A DNA stretch of 64,000 nt from Aradus depressus (lineage: Eukaryota; Arthropoda; Insecta; Hemiptera; Aradidae), in the NCBI GenBank assembly GCA_963662175.1, contig OY759224.1:19477489-19541488 (forward strand). Reading direction: 5' to 3'. Shown here piece after piece: positions 55,077 through 64,000 of this stretch (position 1 is its first letter; every line of letters begins with the position of its first letter). Position numbers and translations under genes: made by a program. A model generated the notes under the pieces. It saw only the letters and a program-made list of their open reading frames with translations, had not been told where the DNA came from and did no database searches.

Positions 55077-56599
55077 ATGGCCTCTCAAATTGAGGAAGTA
55101 AGTATTTTAATTTATATGGATTTTTGGAAGGCTAGTAATTTAATTGCAAAACTGTCATATCTTTCTTTCTTATATAGTTAAATATACCGTTAATAATTTA
55201 GTATTAATATGTGATAATCCAGCTAACTAGTGCATCTTACGTAGATTATTCCTCGTCTGTAATCAGCTCATTTTGAGGACTACAGACTAAATTTTCTTTC
55301 AATTCATAGAACATTTGCCCTTGCTATCCATACTTAACCAGAAAATTATTTTCCTCTATTTTGTAATGGTAGTAATCAGGGCAATTTTTAAGCAATTTCC
55401 ACGGGGTGGCCATAATGGTGCCTCCCCTTTCACCCCCTTATATCAATCATGATATAAGTTTAAAATATATTCAATTAAATTTTTACATTGCTCTATCTTT
55501 TTTTTAAATTATTTTGTTGCTAATAACGAATTTACAATTTAGATTTCTTGTATTTAAAAATAAATGTTCTTAAGCCGCCTTTAGTGTTAATTTATTTTTT
55601 ACTTTTTTTCAATTTAAGTTAGTGTATCCCATTTGCAGGCACTTCAGTGGAAAGAGAAAGGTAACCGTTGTGTTCGAGAAGGAAAACATGAAGAGGCTGT
55701 ACTTCATTATACAACAGCGATAAAATTGGATCCAAACAATGCCACTTTGTACAGCAACAGGTCTTTAGCATTTCTGAAACTTCAACAGTACTATCATGCC
55801 TACACTGATGCTCTGAATGTAATCGGGTTAAAGCCGGATTGGGCCAAGGTATTTTTTTTTTCTTGTTAGAACGTTTTAGTTGGTCATTTTAAGTGATCAT
55901 ATGAGACATTACACTTATGCAACCCAGTGACTCTTCTTAATCAACATTTACTGTACATATCAGGGAATGATACTTAAAATTTTGCAGAGATATTGTGAAA
56001 CAATAAAAAATAAATAGAAACGTATGTTTTTCAAAATATTGTTTAATTTCCAGAATATGTATAAAATATGTGAGTACTTTCGGTATTTCTACCATCTTCA
56101 GCCACGACTTCACAAATACTAAATGGCAGTTCAACAAGTTTACAATCCAAACTGTCTTTTTCCTTGTCCCTCTTGTACAGTGATATCTTAAACACATTTT
56201 AAAAAATGTCGCCTCAATTTGAAATTTTAATTTAAAAAAATATAGGTTAGGTTAGGTTTTATGACTCATGTCCGGGCTTTAACTACGAGGTCATATCGCC
56301 TACTACCAGAGCGCTCTTTCGTCACTCTGGTGGACACGAGCCCGACTCTACTGTGGGAGTCCTAAATTTTGCCTACCCTAAATTTTTATTCATCTAGGGT
56401 AGGGGTCTTTAACGAGTACCTGACATCGTACAGGCTCGGGACCATCGCTTAACGTCCCATCCGAAGGACGGCGTGCTTAAGTTTATTTTACCTCCCAGAT
56501 AAAATAAACTAAGGGCCTCGGTCGGGCTACGAACCCACGACCTTGAGCTCAGAAGTCAAGCACGCTTACCACTGAGCTACCGGCGCCCTCTAAAAAAAT

Positions 56600-56647
<48 letters not shown>

Positions 56648-56661
56648 TTTTAGAGGGCGCC

Positions 56662-56726
<65 letters not shown>

Positions 56727-59700
56727 TTATATACACTGAAGTCCTAGTTATCGGACAGTGTTGGATGAATGGGCTGGTTGTTAATGTAAACTGGTGGATA
56801 AGTTTTGTGTCTGAGAGTGAATGTGATTTGTAAAGATTTGTCTCTATCAATTTTTATTCTCCATTTGTTGTTCCAATCTTTTAGCTGTTGTAAATGTTCT
56901 TGTATGTGTTGGGTCAGAGTTTGTTGACAGAATGGCTGTAGCGAATAGTTTTGTCGTGTCCAAAATATATTATTATAATTTATTTATTCCACTCAAGTAT
57001 TTGTTTTTCTGTTAGAACGTTTTAGTTGGTCATTCTAAGTGATCATGTGAGACGTTACATACACTTATGCAACCCAGTGACTCTTCTTAATCAACATTTA
57101 CTGAACATATCAGTGAATGATACTTAACACTTTGGAGAGATATTGTGAAACAATAAAAAATAATGGGAAACGTACGTAAAAAGAAAAACGAGGTAATACA
57201 ATAGATGAAAAAGAAAGCGTTCAGTCTCACAGAAATTATCTTCAACTCTTTCTATTCTATTGATAGTACTCAGTCACCTTCGATCTTTCAGATATCTTCA
57301 GTTCAACTTTCGAATGCACTTCTCACTCAGATCATACGTTTATATATATTTATTTTTTGTATCCTTATTCCTCTTCTTGTGTAATATAATTGTGCTGCAT
57401 TTTGTTATAATCCCAATCTCCATCTATAATATAATCTGTATAAAAACTGGTACAATTAAATAAATCTAATCTAATAGTTAATTTTTCGTTCTTTAGGGTT
57501 ATTTCAGAAAGGGTGAAGTAGAACTAAGTGCCTATCAACCCGCTGAAGCGCTGCTGTCGTATGGTTTAGCTTTTAAACTTCAACCAACCGATTCTACGAT
57601 TATCGAGGCTGTTAACAGAGCGAGAGTAGCAATTGAAAAAGAAAAACGAGGTAATACAGTAGATGAAAAAAAAGCGTTCAGCCTCACAGAAATTATCTTC
57701 AACTCTTTCTATTCTATTGATAGTACTCAGTCACATTCTATCTTTCAAATATCTTTAGTTCAATGACTCAACTTTCGAATGGACTTCTCACTCAGAAGCT
57801 ACCTTATTATTTGCCGTTTTCCTTAGTCCTAAGGATAACATAACTTTTAACTAAATAAGGGGAGCATTAACAAAAGGTTGTAGATGACTTTTGGCTCGAA
57901 ACATCCAATAATTATTATTGAACAGAATTTCTGGAAGAACGAATGAACAATTGTTTAAATAATTTTAATATATTCTTGTATGAGCACTCTTAACAATTTC
58001 CTCGGATGTATGTAGCTCTAGGGGAGACATAATCCGAAGAAACAAAATGTCTGGAACACACTCTAAATCATGTCTTTGATCAGCTTATTCAAATACACCG
58101 TATTTATTTAACATTTTTACTTTAATTTTAGATATAAATTGTTTGATTGCAATTATGCTACCATCCTAAGTAGTTATAAAGTTATAAAAGTAATAAATAA
58201 AAACAAAAAAAATTGTTTAACTTTTAGTTATTATGACTCGTGCCCGGCCTTTAACTATGAGGTCATATCGCCTACTACCAGAGCGCTCTTTCGTCTCTCT
58301 GCTGGACATGAGCCTTACTCTAATATGGGAGTCCTAAATTTTTATTCATCTAGGGGTCTTTAACGAGTACCTGACATGGTACAGGCCATCGCTTAAGTAC
58401 TTAAGTTGATTTTACCTCCCAGATAAAATAAACTAAAGGCCTCGGCCGGTTTATGAACCCGCGACCTTGAGCTCAGTAAGCAAGCACGCATACCACTGAG
58501 CTACCGGCGCCCTCGTTTAACTTTTATATTGTCCAATTCCAGTTCTTTATTTTTATTTATTTTATTAGCTTTCCACTATATCGGCACATATTGCAGAAAT
58601 TTATTCTAACTAATTTAGTTACACAATTCCCCACAAGTCTTTTAATAGCCTAGTTTTGTTGTATTATTCATAAAGTAGCGTCAGATTTAGATAAATAATG
58701 TCGGAAGAAAGATGGAAGAGGTAGGGAGTGCAAGTCTTGGCAGTATTGCATCCTCCATCTGAAACGTTTCACCGGCATTCGTTTAGTTTGACTTATTATT
58801 CAATAAATAATAAGTTTTTTTTTGTTTTTTTTCAGATGAACAGACGCCTTGGGTTGGTGCGGGTGTTGGGATTATTCTTGGTGTCTGCATCGTGTTAGCT
58901 GACCAGCTGTTCACAACAGCACCTTCAGTCTCAGTGAGTAGTTAGGCTTAGATTTAACTATTTTAACTACTTTCTAAAATAAAAATAGTTATTTTACTTA
59001 TATGCGTTATAGTTAGTTATTCTGACTCATGCCCGGGCTTTAACAAGTAGGTCATATCGTCTAATTTCTTAATTTTGCCTACCCTAAATTTTTGTTCCCT
59101 CAGGATAGGGGTCTTTAACTAGTGCAAATCCTACAGGCTTAACGTCTCATCTGGGGTTTTGTCACCTCCCATATAAAAAACCTAATGGCCTCGGCCAGGT
59201 TTCGAACCCGCGATCTTGTTCTAAGAAGGATAGAACGTTACTTCTGAGCTACCGGTGCCCTCGACTAACTAACTATATACGTTATATATTACAGCATCAC
59301 TTCTTCCATTTATAGTAATTACAAACGTTTCGGAAAGCATTCCCATCATCGCTGTCTATGATATGTGTTCCCTAGGTTAACTATTCCTTCTATTAAACAG
59401 AATCTTCCTTTTAGAGATCACACCTAGTCAAAACTAGGCTTAAGAAAAACTAGATTTTGACAATTTTTGTGTTTAAATATGGAAATAGTTTTATTAACTA
59501 TTTTCTATAAAAGAAAGAATCTCATTGACAGAAGATGATAGGAGTGTTTCCCGAAACGTTTCTATGGTTCATAAGAAGAAAGTCGTTATTCAGAAAGCGC
59601 GTCAGTAACATAAGCTAGACGAATAGTCGAACAATATGGTCGTAATTTAGAGGAAAATCAATAAGGTAGTTTTCTAAAATGTTATTTAAAAAAGGTTGGC

Positions 59701-62341
59701 AACACCTTCAGAGCAAGAAAAATGTTTATTATTATCTGATAGTGATATAATTTTTTATAATGCCTAATCGATCTATGAAATCCAAAGAGATTCCTTTCTA
59801 TTTTATTATTTTTTAAATTATTTTTATCTTCAATTTTTTTTCATATTTCTGAATTTTGTTAAATTATTAAATACATTTTCAATTATTTCAAATTATATAT
59901 ATTTCTTTATCATTTATAAAGTATATTCGAATAACAAATGTTATTGACGCGGTTTGCGAATAACGACCTTATTGACCAACTATTCGAATAGTGCATGTTA
60001 TTGACGCGCCTTCTGAATAACGACATTCTTCTTAGAGGCCAACGGTTTGTAATTGGTATTTTTTGAGAAGCCAAAAAATAAATGGGAGAATTAGAGATGT
60101 TTTCGCCAGAGATCTTGTGGCAGTTCATTGTAAATACTACTGAATAAAATACTTAGAACAAGTCAAAAAATTCCACTATATTTATATAAAATACACAATA
60201 TATTTCGCTGGTTAGAGCATTGTCAAGTGTACAGGCACAAGCCATAAGGAGCAGTCATAAGTCTGTATCCTGTGCACTTGACAATGCTCTAACCAGCGAA
60301 ATATATTGTGTATTTTATATAAATATAGTGGAATTTTTTGACTTGTTCTAAGTGTTTTATTCAGTAGTATAAATGGGAGAAGTAATGCTGTAATAATATA
60401 TTATATCATATTATGAAGTAAGAATTTTATTATACAACCCAAAACGTTATATGCGTTATAATTTTAGCATCCATTGTTAATGGCGCTCTTGACTATATCT
60501 ATGGCTGCTCTGGGCTTTGGGATTGCTCGTGCTTTCATGTATCATATATCATGTCAAAGGAAGTCACTCTTGGAGCCTCCTGTCGATCTTCTTGAAGGTA
60601 AATCATTAAAAAACAAAACAAAAAAAACGTTTTGAGATCTGCCATGTTGCCAATGTTAACTATCTCTGTACACAAATTGACGGAATACAAGAACTAAGTT
60701 TTCGAAAGTTTTGCGCGCGCTCTCCAGTGTAACTCGATAACGTAACTCCCTAAAGTGCACGTTTCTTGTTTTGGTGGCGCTTGGATATTATATAGAAAAA
60801 AAACCTACACTCTAGGTCAGTTAAGGATATTTCTAACAAAGAAGTTTTCTTTAGTTTCTCTTTTTCTCACACTTTATTTAATATGTACTTATTTATTGTA
60901 CGTAGTTGTACGTAGTTCGGCCTGCAGAATCATTATTGTGACTAATAACACTTTAAATACAAGGTCATTTCGCTTAATACCTGAGCGCTCTTTTGCCGCT
61001 TTGATGGACATGACCCCGACTCTATTATTAGGGTGCTATATTTTGCTAACCCAGGTTTATTTTCGTAGGGGGTCTTTAACGAGTATCTGACATCGTACAG
61101 GCTCGGGACAATCGCTTAACGTCCCATTCGAAGGATGGCATGCTGGAGGTTTTTTCACCTCCGAAATAAAAAACCTAAGGGCCTCGGCCGGGTTTTGAAC
61201 CCGCGATCTGGATCTTGAGCTCAGTAAACAAGCGAGCTATCGGCGCCCTCTATTCTTTTTTTAGATTGTAATTGCATCTAATTTCTATACCTTCTAGATC
61301 TTGAAATTTGTAGTGACAGGATGGGTTTGCAGCCCAAAACGTCTATGTGAAAAAAAAAAATTAAGGAAAGTGGGAGAAAGAGAGTTGCAATTAAATAAAG
61401 AATGGATCAAATGGCAGATTCGGTGACTCGGAATGACCGATAGTAAGCTAAGGATCATCAAATGCTCCACTCGAGTTTGGATCACCTCAATAAGATAAAA
61501 AAAGGAAAGAAGAAGTAATTTTAACTTGGTTACGTATAGGGCAGATCAGGCTGACCCATGGATATCTGATGGCTCGGGAACCCCCTCCTCTGTGTCAGTA
61601 CTGCGAGGTCGGACTGTCTGTCAGACACATTCTAACTGAATGCATGGCGTATCCCCATCGTGAAAATTTCAACCTTGCGGTGGATATTTCCGAAATTCTA
61701 TCTAATTAGTAAATTCTATCTGATAATCCGAAATTGCTCCCAAATTACCCAACTATTTCATTTTTTGCACTTCGCAAACCTCCTATCTAAATTATTATAC
61801 AAAATTGTCTTCATCACGTAGCCTTTCTATACCTCATACAGAGACAGACCTTTATTATTATTAATCTGCACCTATTCAAATTAGCTAGGATCCCCACAGT
61901 CCTGCATCCATCAGGTAACCTTAAAAAAAATAAAAATAAAGTGAAGAAGAATACAACTTTTGAGATAAGTTACTTCAAGGTGATAGCAATTCTGGAAATA
62001 TTATTATTTTTTTGGAAGTTCGCTCTGTTCATGAAAAAGGGGCAATTCTTTCGAAAAATTTATACTTTTCAATCCAATTATTATAAATTTAAATTATAAT
62101 ATAAATTTTTTAGTTTTATAATTCAAAAATTAAACGTGGCCAATGCCCCTAAATCATTGAATAGATAATGTAAAATGCATTATTGTATAATATTATATAT
62201 ATATATTTTGTTTCTGTCTGTTCTTTAGAGTTCTATAAAGACTCTCCGAACAACGATGATAATACGATGTCTAATGGAAAAAGTCATATAAGATTAACAA
62301 AAGCCCAAGCCCGGGCTAAATTGCGACGAGCCAAAACATGA
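55077..62341 (+). CDS. TPR protein with two C-terminal membrane segments
   Basis: Exons 55077-55097, 55639-55848, 57497-57650, 58836-58933, 60468-60597, 62229-62341; phases agree, 241 residues. Exons 2-3 hold about three tetratricopeptide repeats: LQWKEKGNRCVREGKHEEA then VLHYTTAIKLDPNN, TLYSNRSLAFLKLQQYYHA, and GYFRKGEVELSAYQPAEALL. This is the Hop/Sgt-like type whose groove often binds Hsp70 or Hsp90 tails. After a basic helix (RARVAIEKEKR) come hydrophobic segments at about residues 134-150 and 163-186, then a polar tail ending in a basic stretch (AQARAKLRRAKT). It is therefore probably a membrane-anchored co-chaperone or organelle-surface adaptor; I cannot name the gene. It is longer in DNA than needed because introns 2, 4 and 5 carry SINEs, foldback and LINE debris. 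Poly-A signals follow at 62439 and 62499. Confidence 0.88.
55858..56018 (+). repeat. Intronic segmental duplication, unit A copy 1
   Basis: Matches 57006-57170 ('agaacgttttagttggtcatt' through 'gatattgtgaaacaataaaa') with scattered changes. Begins nine bases after the exon 2 donor. Confidence 0.8.
56067..56105 (-). ncRNA. Hammerhead-like motif with GAAA loop variant
   Basis: Minus strand: GTGG, CTGAAGA, U, GGTA-GAAA-TACC, GAAA, AGTACT palindrome, C as position 17. Compared with the 5040 copy the loop changes from GCAA to GAAA (both GNRA) while the stem is kept. The first helix I pair is A-G; the next three pair. Confidence 0.45.
56243..56590 (-). repeat. SINE, full length, young subfamily
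   Basis: Tail TAGGTTAGGTTAGG (three telomere-like units); head CGGCGCCCTC. Target duplication TAAAAAAATAT on both sides. Confidence 0.94.
56591..56735. repeat. Long interrupted (TA)n with an inverted SINE-head scrap
   Basis: Two TA tracts flank 'ttttttagagggcgccggta' (56647-56666), the reverse complement of the SINE end and its target duplication at 56575-56600. The two can pair as a long hairpin. Confidence 0.85.
57006..57170 (+). repeat. Intronic segmental duplication, unit A copy 2
   Basis: Second copy of 55858-56018; it is followed within a few bases by unit B, an arrangement not found at copy 1 because the SINE and TA tract lie there. Confidence 0.8.
57177..57337 (+). repeat. Intronic duplication, unit B: copy of the end of exon 3 and its donor
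   Basis: Matches 57637-57797. It includes 'aaaaagaaaaacgaggtaat', the last codons of exon 3 with the splice donor, so a partial pseudo-exon 3 lies just upstream of the real one. Confidence 0.85.
58224..58514 (-). repeat. SINE, older subfamily
   Basis: Tail TTTTAGTTATTATG; internal losses in the central block; head CGGCGCCCTC intact. Confidence 0.88.
59010..59263 (-). repeat. SINE, older subfamily, internally deleted
   Basis: Tail TAGTTAGTTATTCTG; about 60 bp missing after GGTCATATCGTC; head CGGTGCCCTC. Confidence 0.85.
59285..59575. repeat. Element with GGGAA-stem hammerhead-like motifs
   Basis: Minus motif 59322-59354 (TGATGAT, GGGAA-TGC-TTTCC, GAAACGTTT) and plus motif 59533-59565 (GAAGATGAT, GGA..TCCC, GAAACGTTT). 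Same family as 37865-38190. Confidence 0.5.
60090..60370. mobile_element. Foldback element, sister of 31883-32129
   Basis: Palindrome 60133-60370 with ends TACTACTGAATAAAA. The left flank 60090-60133 ('gatgttttcgccagagatct') is the reverse complement of 32130-32175, the right flank of the other copy, so the mobile unit is longer than the palindrome. Confidence 0.75.
60930..61250 (-). repeat. SINE, near full length, old
   Basis: Tail eroded (ATTATTGTGACTAATAAC); B box GGTTTTGAACCCGCG; head CGGCGCCCTC. Confidence 0.82.
61512..61960 (+). pseudogene. Non-LTR retrotransposon (Jockey-type) 3' fragment
   Basis: Frame from 61512 gives LTWLRIGQIRLTHGYLM, then the zinc knuckle CQYCEVGLSVRHILTEC, the C-terminal module of Jockey/CR1-type ORF2. 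Upstream and downstream sequence is frameshifted. It ends in A-rich sequence near 61925-61960, the tail. Confidence 0.75.
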
Positions 62342-62438
62342 ACCATTTAGTGATCCCTACTTAAGAATATAATCAAGCCAACTAGATGATCCATGGTCAC
62401 GATGGAGGAGCCCAGATCCAGGACGTCCCTAGAGGAGC

Positions 62439-62504
62439 AATAAATAACAGAAAGGCACCTCTCTCTGTCTATATGAAGAAAAATATATATTATTTGAAAA
62501 TAAA
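62439..62504 (+). promoter_or_regulatory. Poly-A signals of the TPR gene
   Basis: AATAAA at 62439-62444 and 62499-62504, about 100 and 160 bases after the stop codon. Confidence 0.6.
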
Positions 62505-62628
62505 AAAGTATATATGTATGTATATGTATGGAAAACTAAGAACTGAGTAAATCTCTGTATTCTATTATACAAAATTAAATCACAAGTTATTCTATCTACC
62601 CGTCATCCTCCAAGTCTCACATTCTTCA

Positions 62629-62675
62629 AGGAATGACTTTTTTTCTTATGATAAATTAAGAAAAAAAGTCATTCC
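62629..62675. repeat. Hairpin with extra partial arm
   Basis: 'ggaatgactttttttctta' and its reverse complement flank a short loop; 'aagaaaaagtcattc' appears once more just downstream. Confidence 0.6.
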
Positions 62676-62739
62676 AAATATTAAGAAAAAGTCATTCAAA
62701 TATTAAGAAATTTATTATTTGTTGTAGCCAAACTTATTT

Positions 62740-63640
62740 ACTTCCCCGATATATGAAGTATAGGGGAAGTTATCTATCAATATATATATCAGTCAAATGA
62801 GAGTTTTCAACGGAATTTAGTTTTACAACCTCCAGATTCCTAATATGAAATATAAAAAAAATATCTCTATCCTTATGTGTCTCTGAACATGATAAGTCCC
62901 GATAGAATGAATGAAATTTAATATGTGAATCCAGAACGCTCTATCGACGACACATTAGTTAGTACCCTAGGGCAGGGGTCTTTAACGAGTACCTGACATC
63001 GTACAGACGGGACCATCGCTTAACGTCCCATCCGAAAGATGGTGTGCTTAAGTTTGATTCAACTCCCAGATAAAATTAAGTAAAGGCCTCGGCCGGGTTT
63101 TGAACCCATGACCTTAAGCTCAGAAGTCAAGCATGCATACCACTGAGCGACCGGCGCCCTCTATTCGACAACACATTGATTTTCAGCTAAATTGACCAAA
63201 GAGAACAGGGGGTAGGCTTAACACAAAAACTCTAATAACAACCGATATAATGAATCTATCAACATGAAATTTTATATATGATTTTAAAACCCCGTAAGGA
63301 CGACACTTGTTTATTTTCGGCAGATCAGAGGGGCTCAACTCAATAATTCCTATAACTGCCGATGTAATGAATGTATCGACATGAAATTTTATATTTATGT
63401 CGGCGATATCGATCGGAGGATAAGGGGAGTTCAGGGGAGGGGGCTCGATTCAAAAACCCTAATAACAGCCGATGTAATGAATTTATCGATACAACATTTA
63501 GTATGTGTATTAACAAGCCCCTATGTAAGTCATGTATTGAATATTAGCACAAACGGTCGAGTGGTTTGGGAGGAAGTTCAAAATGTTAATTGATTAATTT
63601 GTTCTGGGGAAGTACATTTCTGGTGATTCACTGACGACTT
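62740..63640 (-). repeat. Dispersed 'cttcccc' repeat family, most complete copy
   Basis: Begins with a small palindrome (acttccccgatata...tataggggaagtt), contains three internal units sharing 'ataatgaatctatcaacatg'-type and 'ctaataac(a/c)gccgat' words, ends 'ggggaagtacatttctggtg'. A SINE (62959-63162) is nested inside. Other copies lie near 7020, 25610, 29340, 36140 and 42770. No protein. Confidence 0.65.
62959..63162 (-). repeat. SINE, tail truncated, nested in another repeat
   Basis: Starts in the 'ccctagggcaggggtc' block; B-box-like TTTTGAACCC; head CGGCGCCCTC. Confidence 0.85.
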
Positions 63641-63644
63641 TTTT

Positions 63645-64000
63645 TTTTTTTGCGTAATGGTTGAACCTCCAACTACTTGGGGGCTTCACCTCAACCCAAA
63701 CTTTTGTTTCCATTGGTAGGTTACCTCATGTTTTTTTAAAAATTCTTAAACAAGATTTTTTTAATAGAAAAAAGACTGACTAATGAATTTATCAGTCGGA
63801 TTAGTATTCCTCAAGATATTCAGAAGGGCCAATATTCATTTTTCTCACAGATTTTATACACAGGCATGAAGCACACATCATTCGTTGTCATAATTATGAA
63901 CAGCCTTCCCTTGGCGGGGATGGTTTGCATGCCCGCATCGAAATACTTGTCCAATTAGAGTCATTTTTCTTTTAAAAAACACTAGTTCCAGAATTTAAAA
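63645..64000. other. Right edge, nothing recognised
   Basis: AT-rich sequence with no convincing ORF or repeat. Confidence 0.4.

Noticed and set aside
1..64000. CRISPR array, operons or bacterial genes
   Set aside because: All genes are intron-bearing and eukaryotic; direct repeats present are transposon-derived and lack spacer regularity.

Overview
The window looks like a piece of an arthropod nuclear genome, most likely insect. It is AT-rich, its genes are split into short exons by long TE-filled introns with GT-AG borders, and one retroelement is primed by a tRNA-Ser of animal type. Species cannot be fixed from the sequence; a hemipteran-like insect is only a guess.

Six protein genes can be rebuilt exon by exon. 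From left to right: a CCDC170-like coiled-coil gene (minus; nine exons between 2532 and 15504, 3' end beyond the left edge); cytochrome c oxidase subunit 7A (plus, 21385-25448); syntaxin-5 (minus, 28183-34579); IFT57 (minus, 37062-44204); kish/TMEM167 (minus, 54122-54518); and a TPR protein with two C-terminal membrane segments (plus, 55077-62341), head-to-head with kish. Exon phases agree across every junction listed, which is the main support for these models. By role they fall into secretory pathway (syntaxin-5, kish), cilia or microtubules (IFT57, CCDC170-like) and respiration (COX7A). I see no sign that they act as one pathway.

Most of the remainder is mobile DNA. A tRNA-derived SINE of about 340 bp occurs about 22 times in two subfamilies, mostly in one orientation. 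A young LTR retrotransposon with tRNA-Ser primer site, 147-bp LTRs differing at one base and a single frameshift in pol (47595-52233) sits inside a Tc1-like transposon with IR/DR ends (45574-52963), and about 600 bp of that transposon is repeated on both sides of it. There are R1-like non-LTR fragments (one 5'-truncated with a 15-bp target duplication and a long poly-A), other LINE fragments, a hAT-type non-autonomous element with an 8-bp target duplication, pogo-like MITEs and several foldback palindromes.

The most unusual signal is a short dispersed motif with the layout of a minimal hammerhead ribozyme: CTGANGA, a U, a stem often capped by a GNRA-type loop, GAAA, a palindromic tetramer, UH, and a 3-4 bp helix I. 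Copies differ in base sequence but keep pairing in helices I and II. Several sit as outward-facing pairs in foldback elements within IFT57 introns. Such ribozymes are known from Penelope-like elements; activity here is inference.
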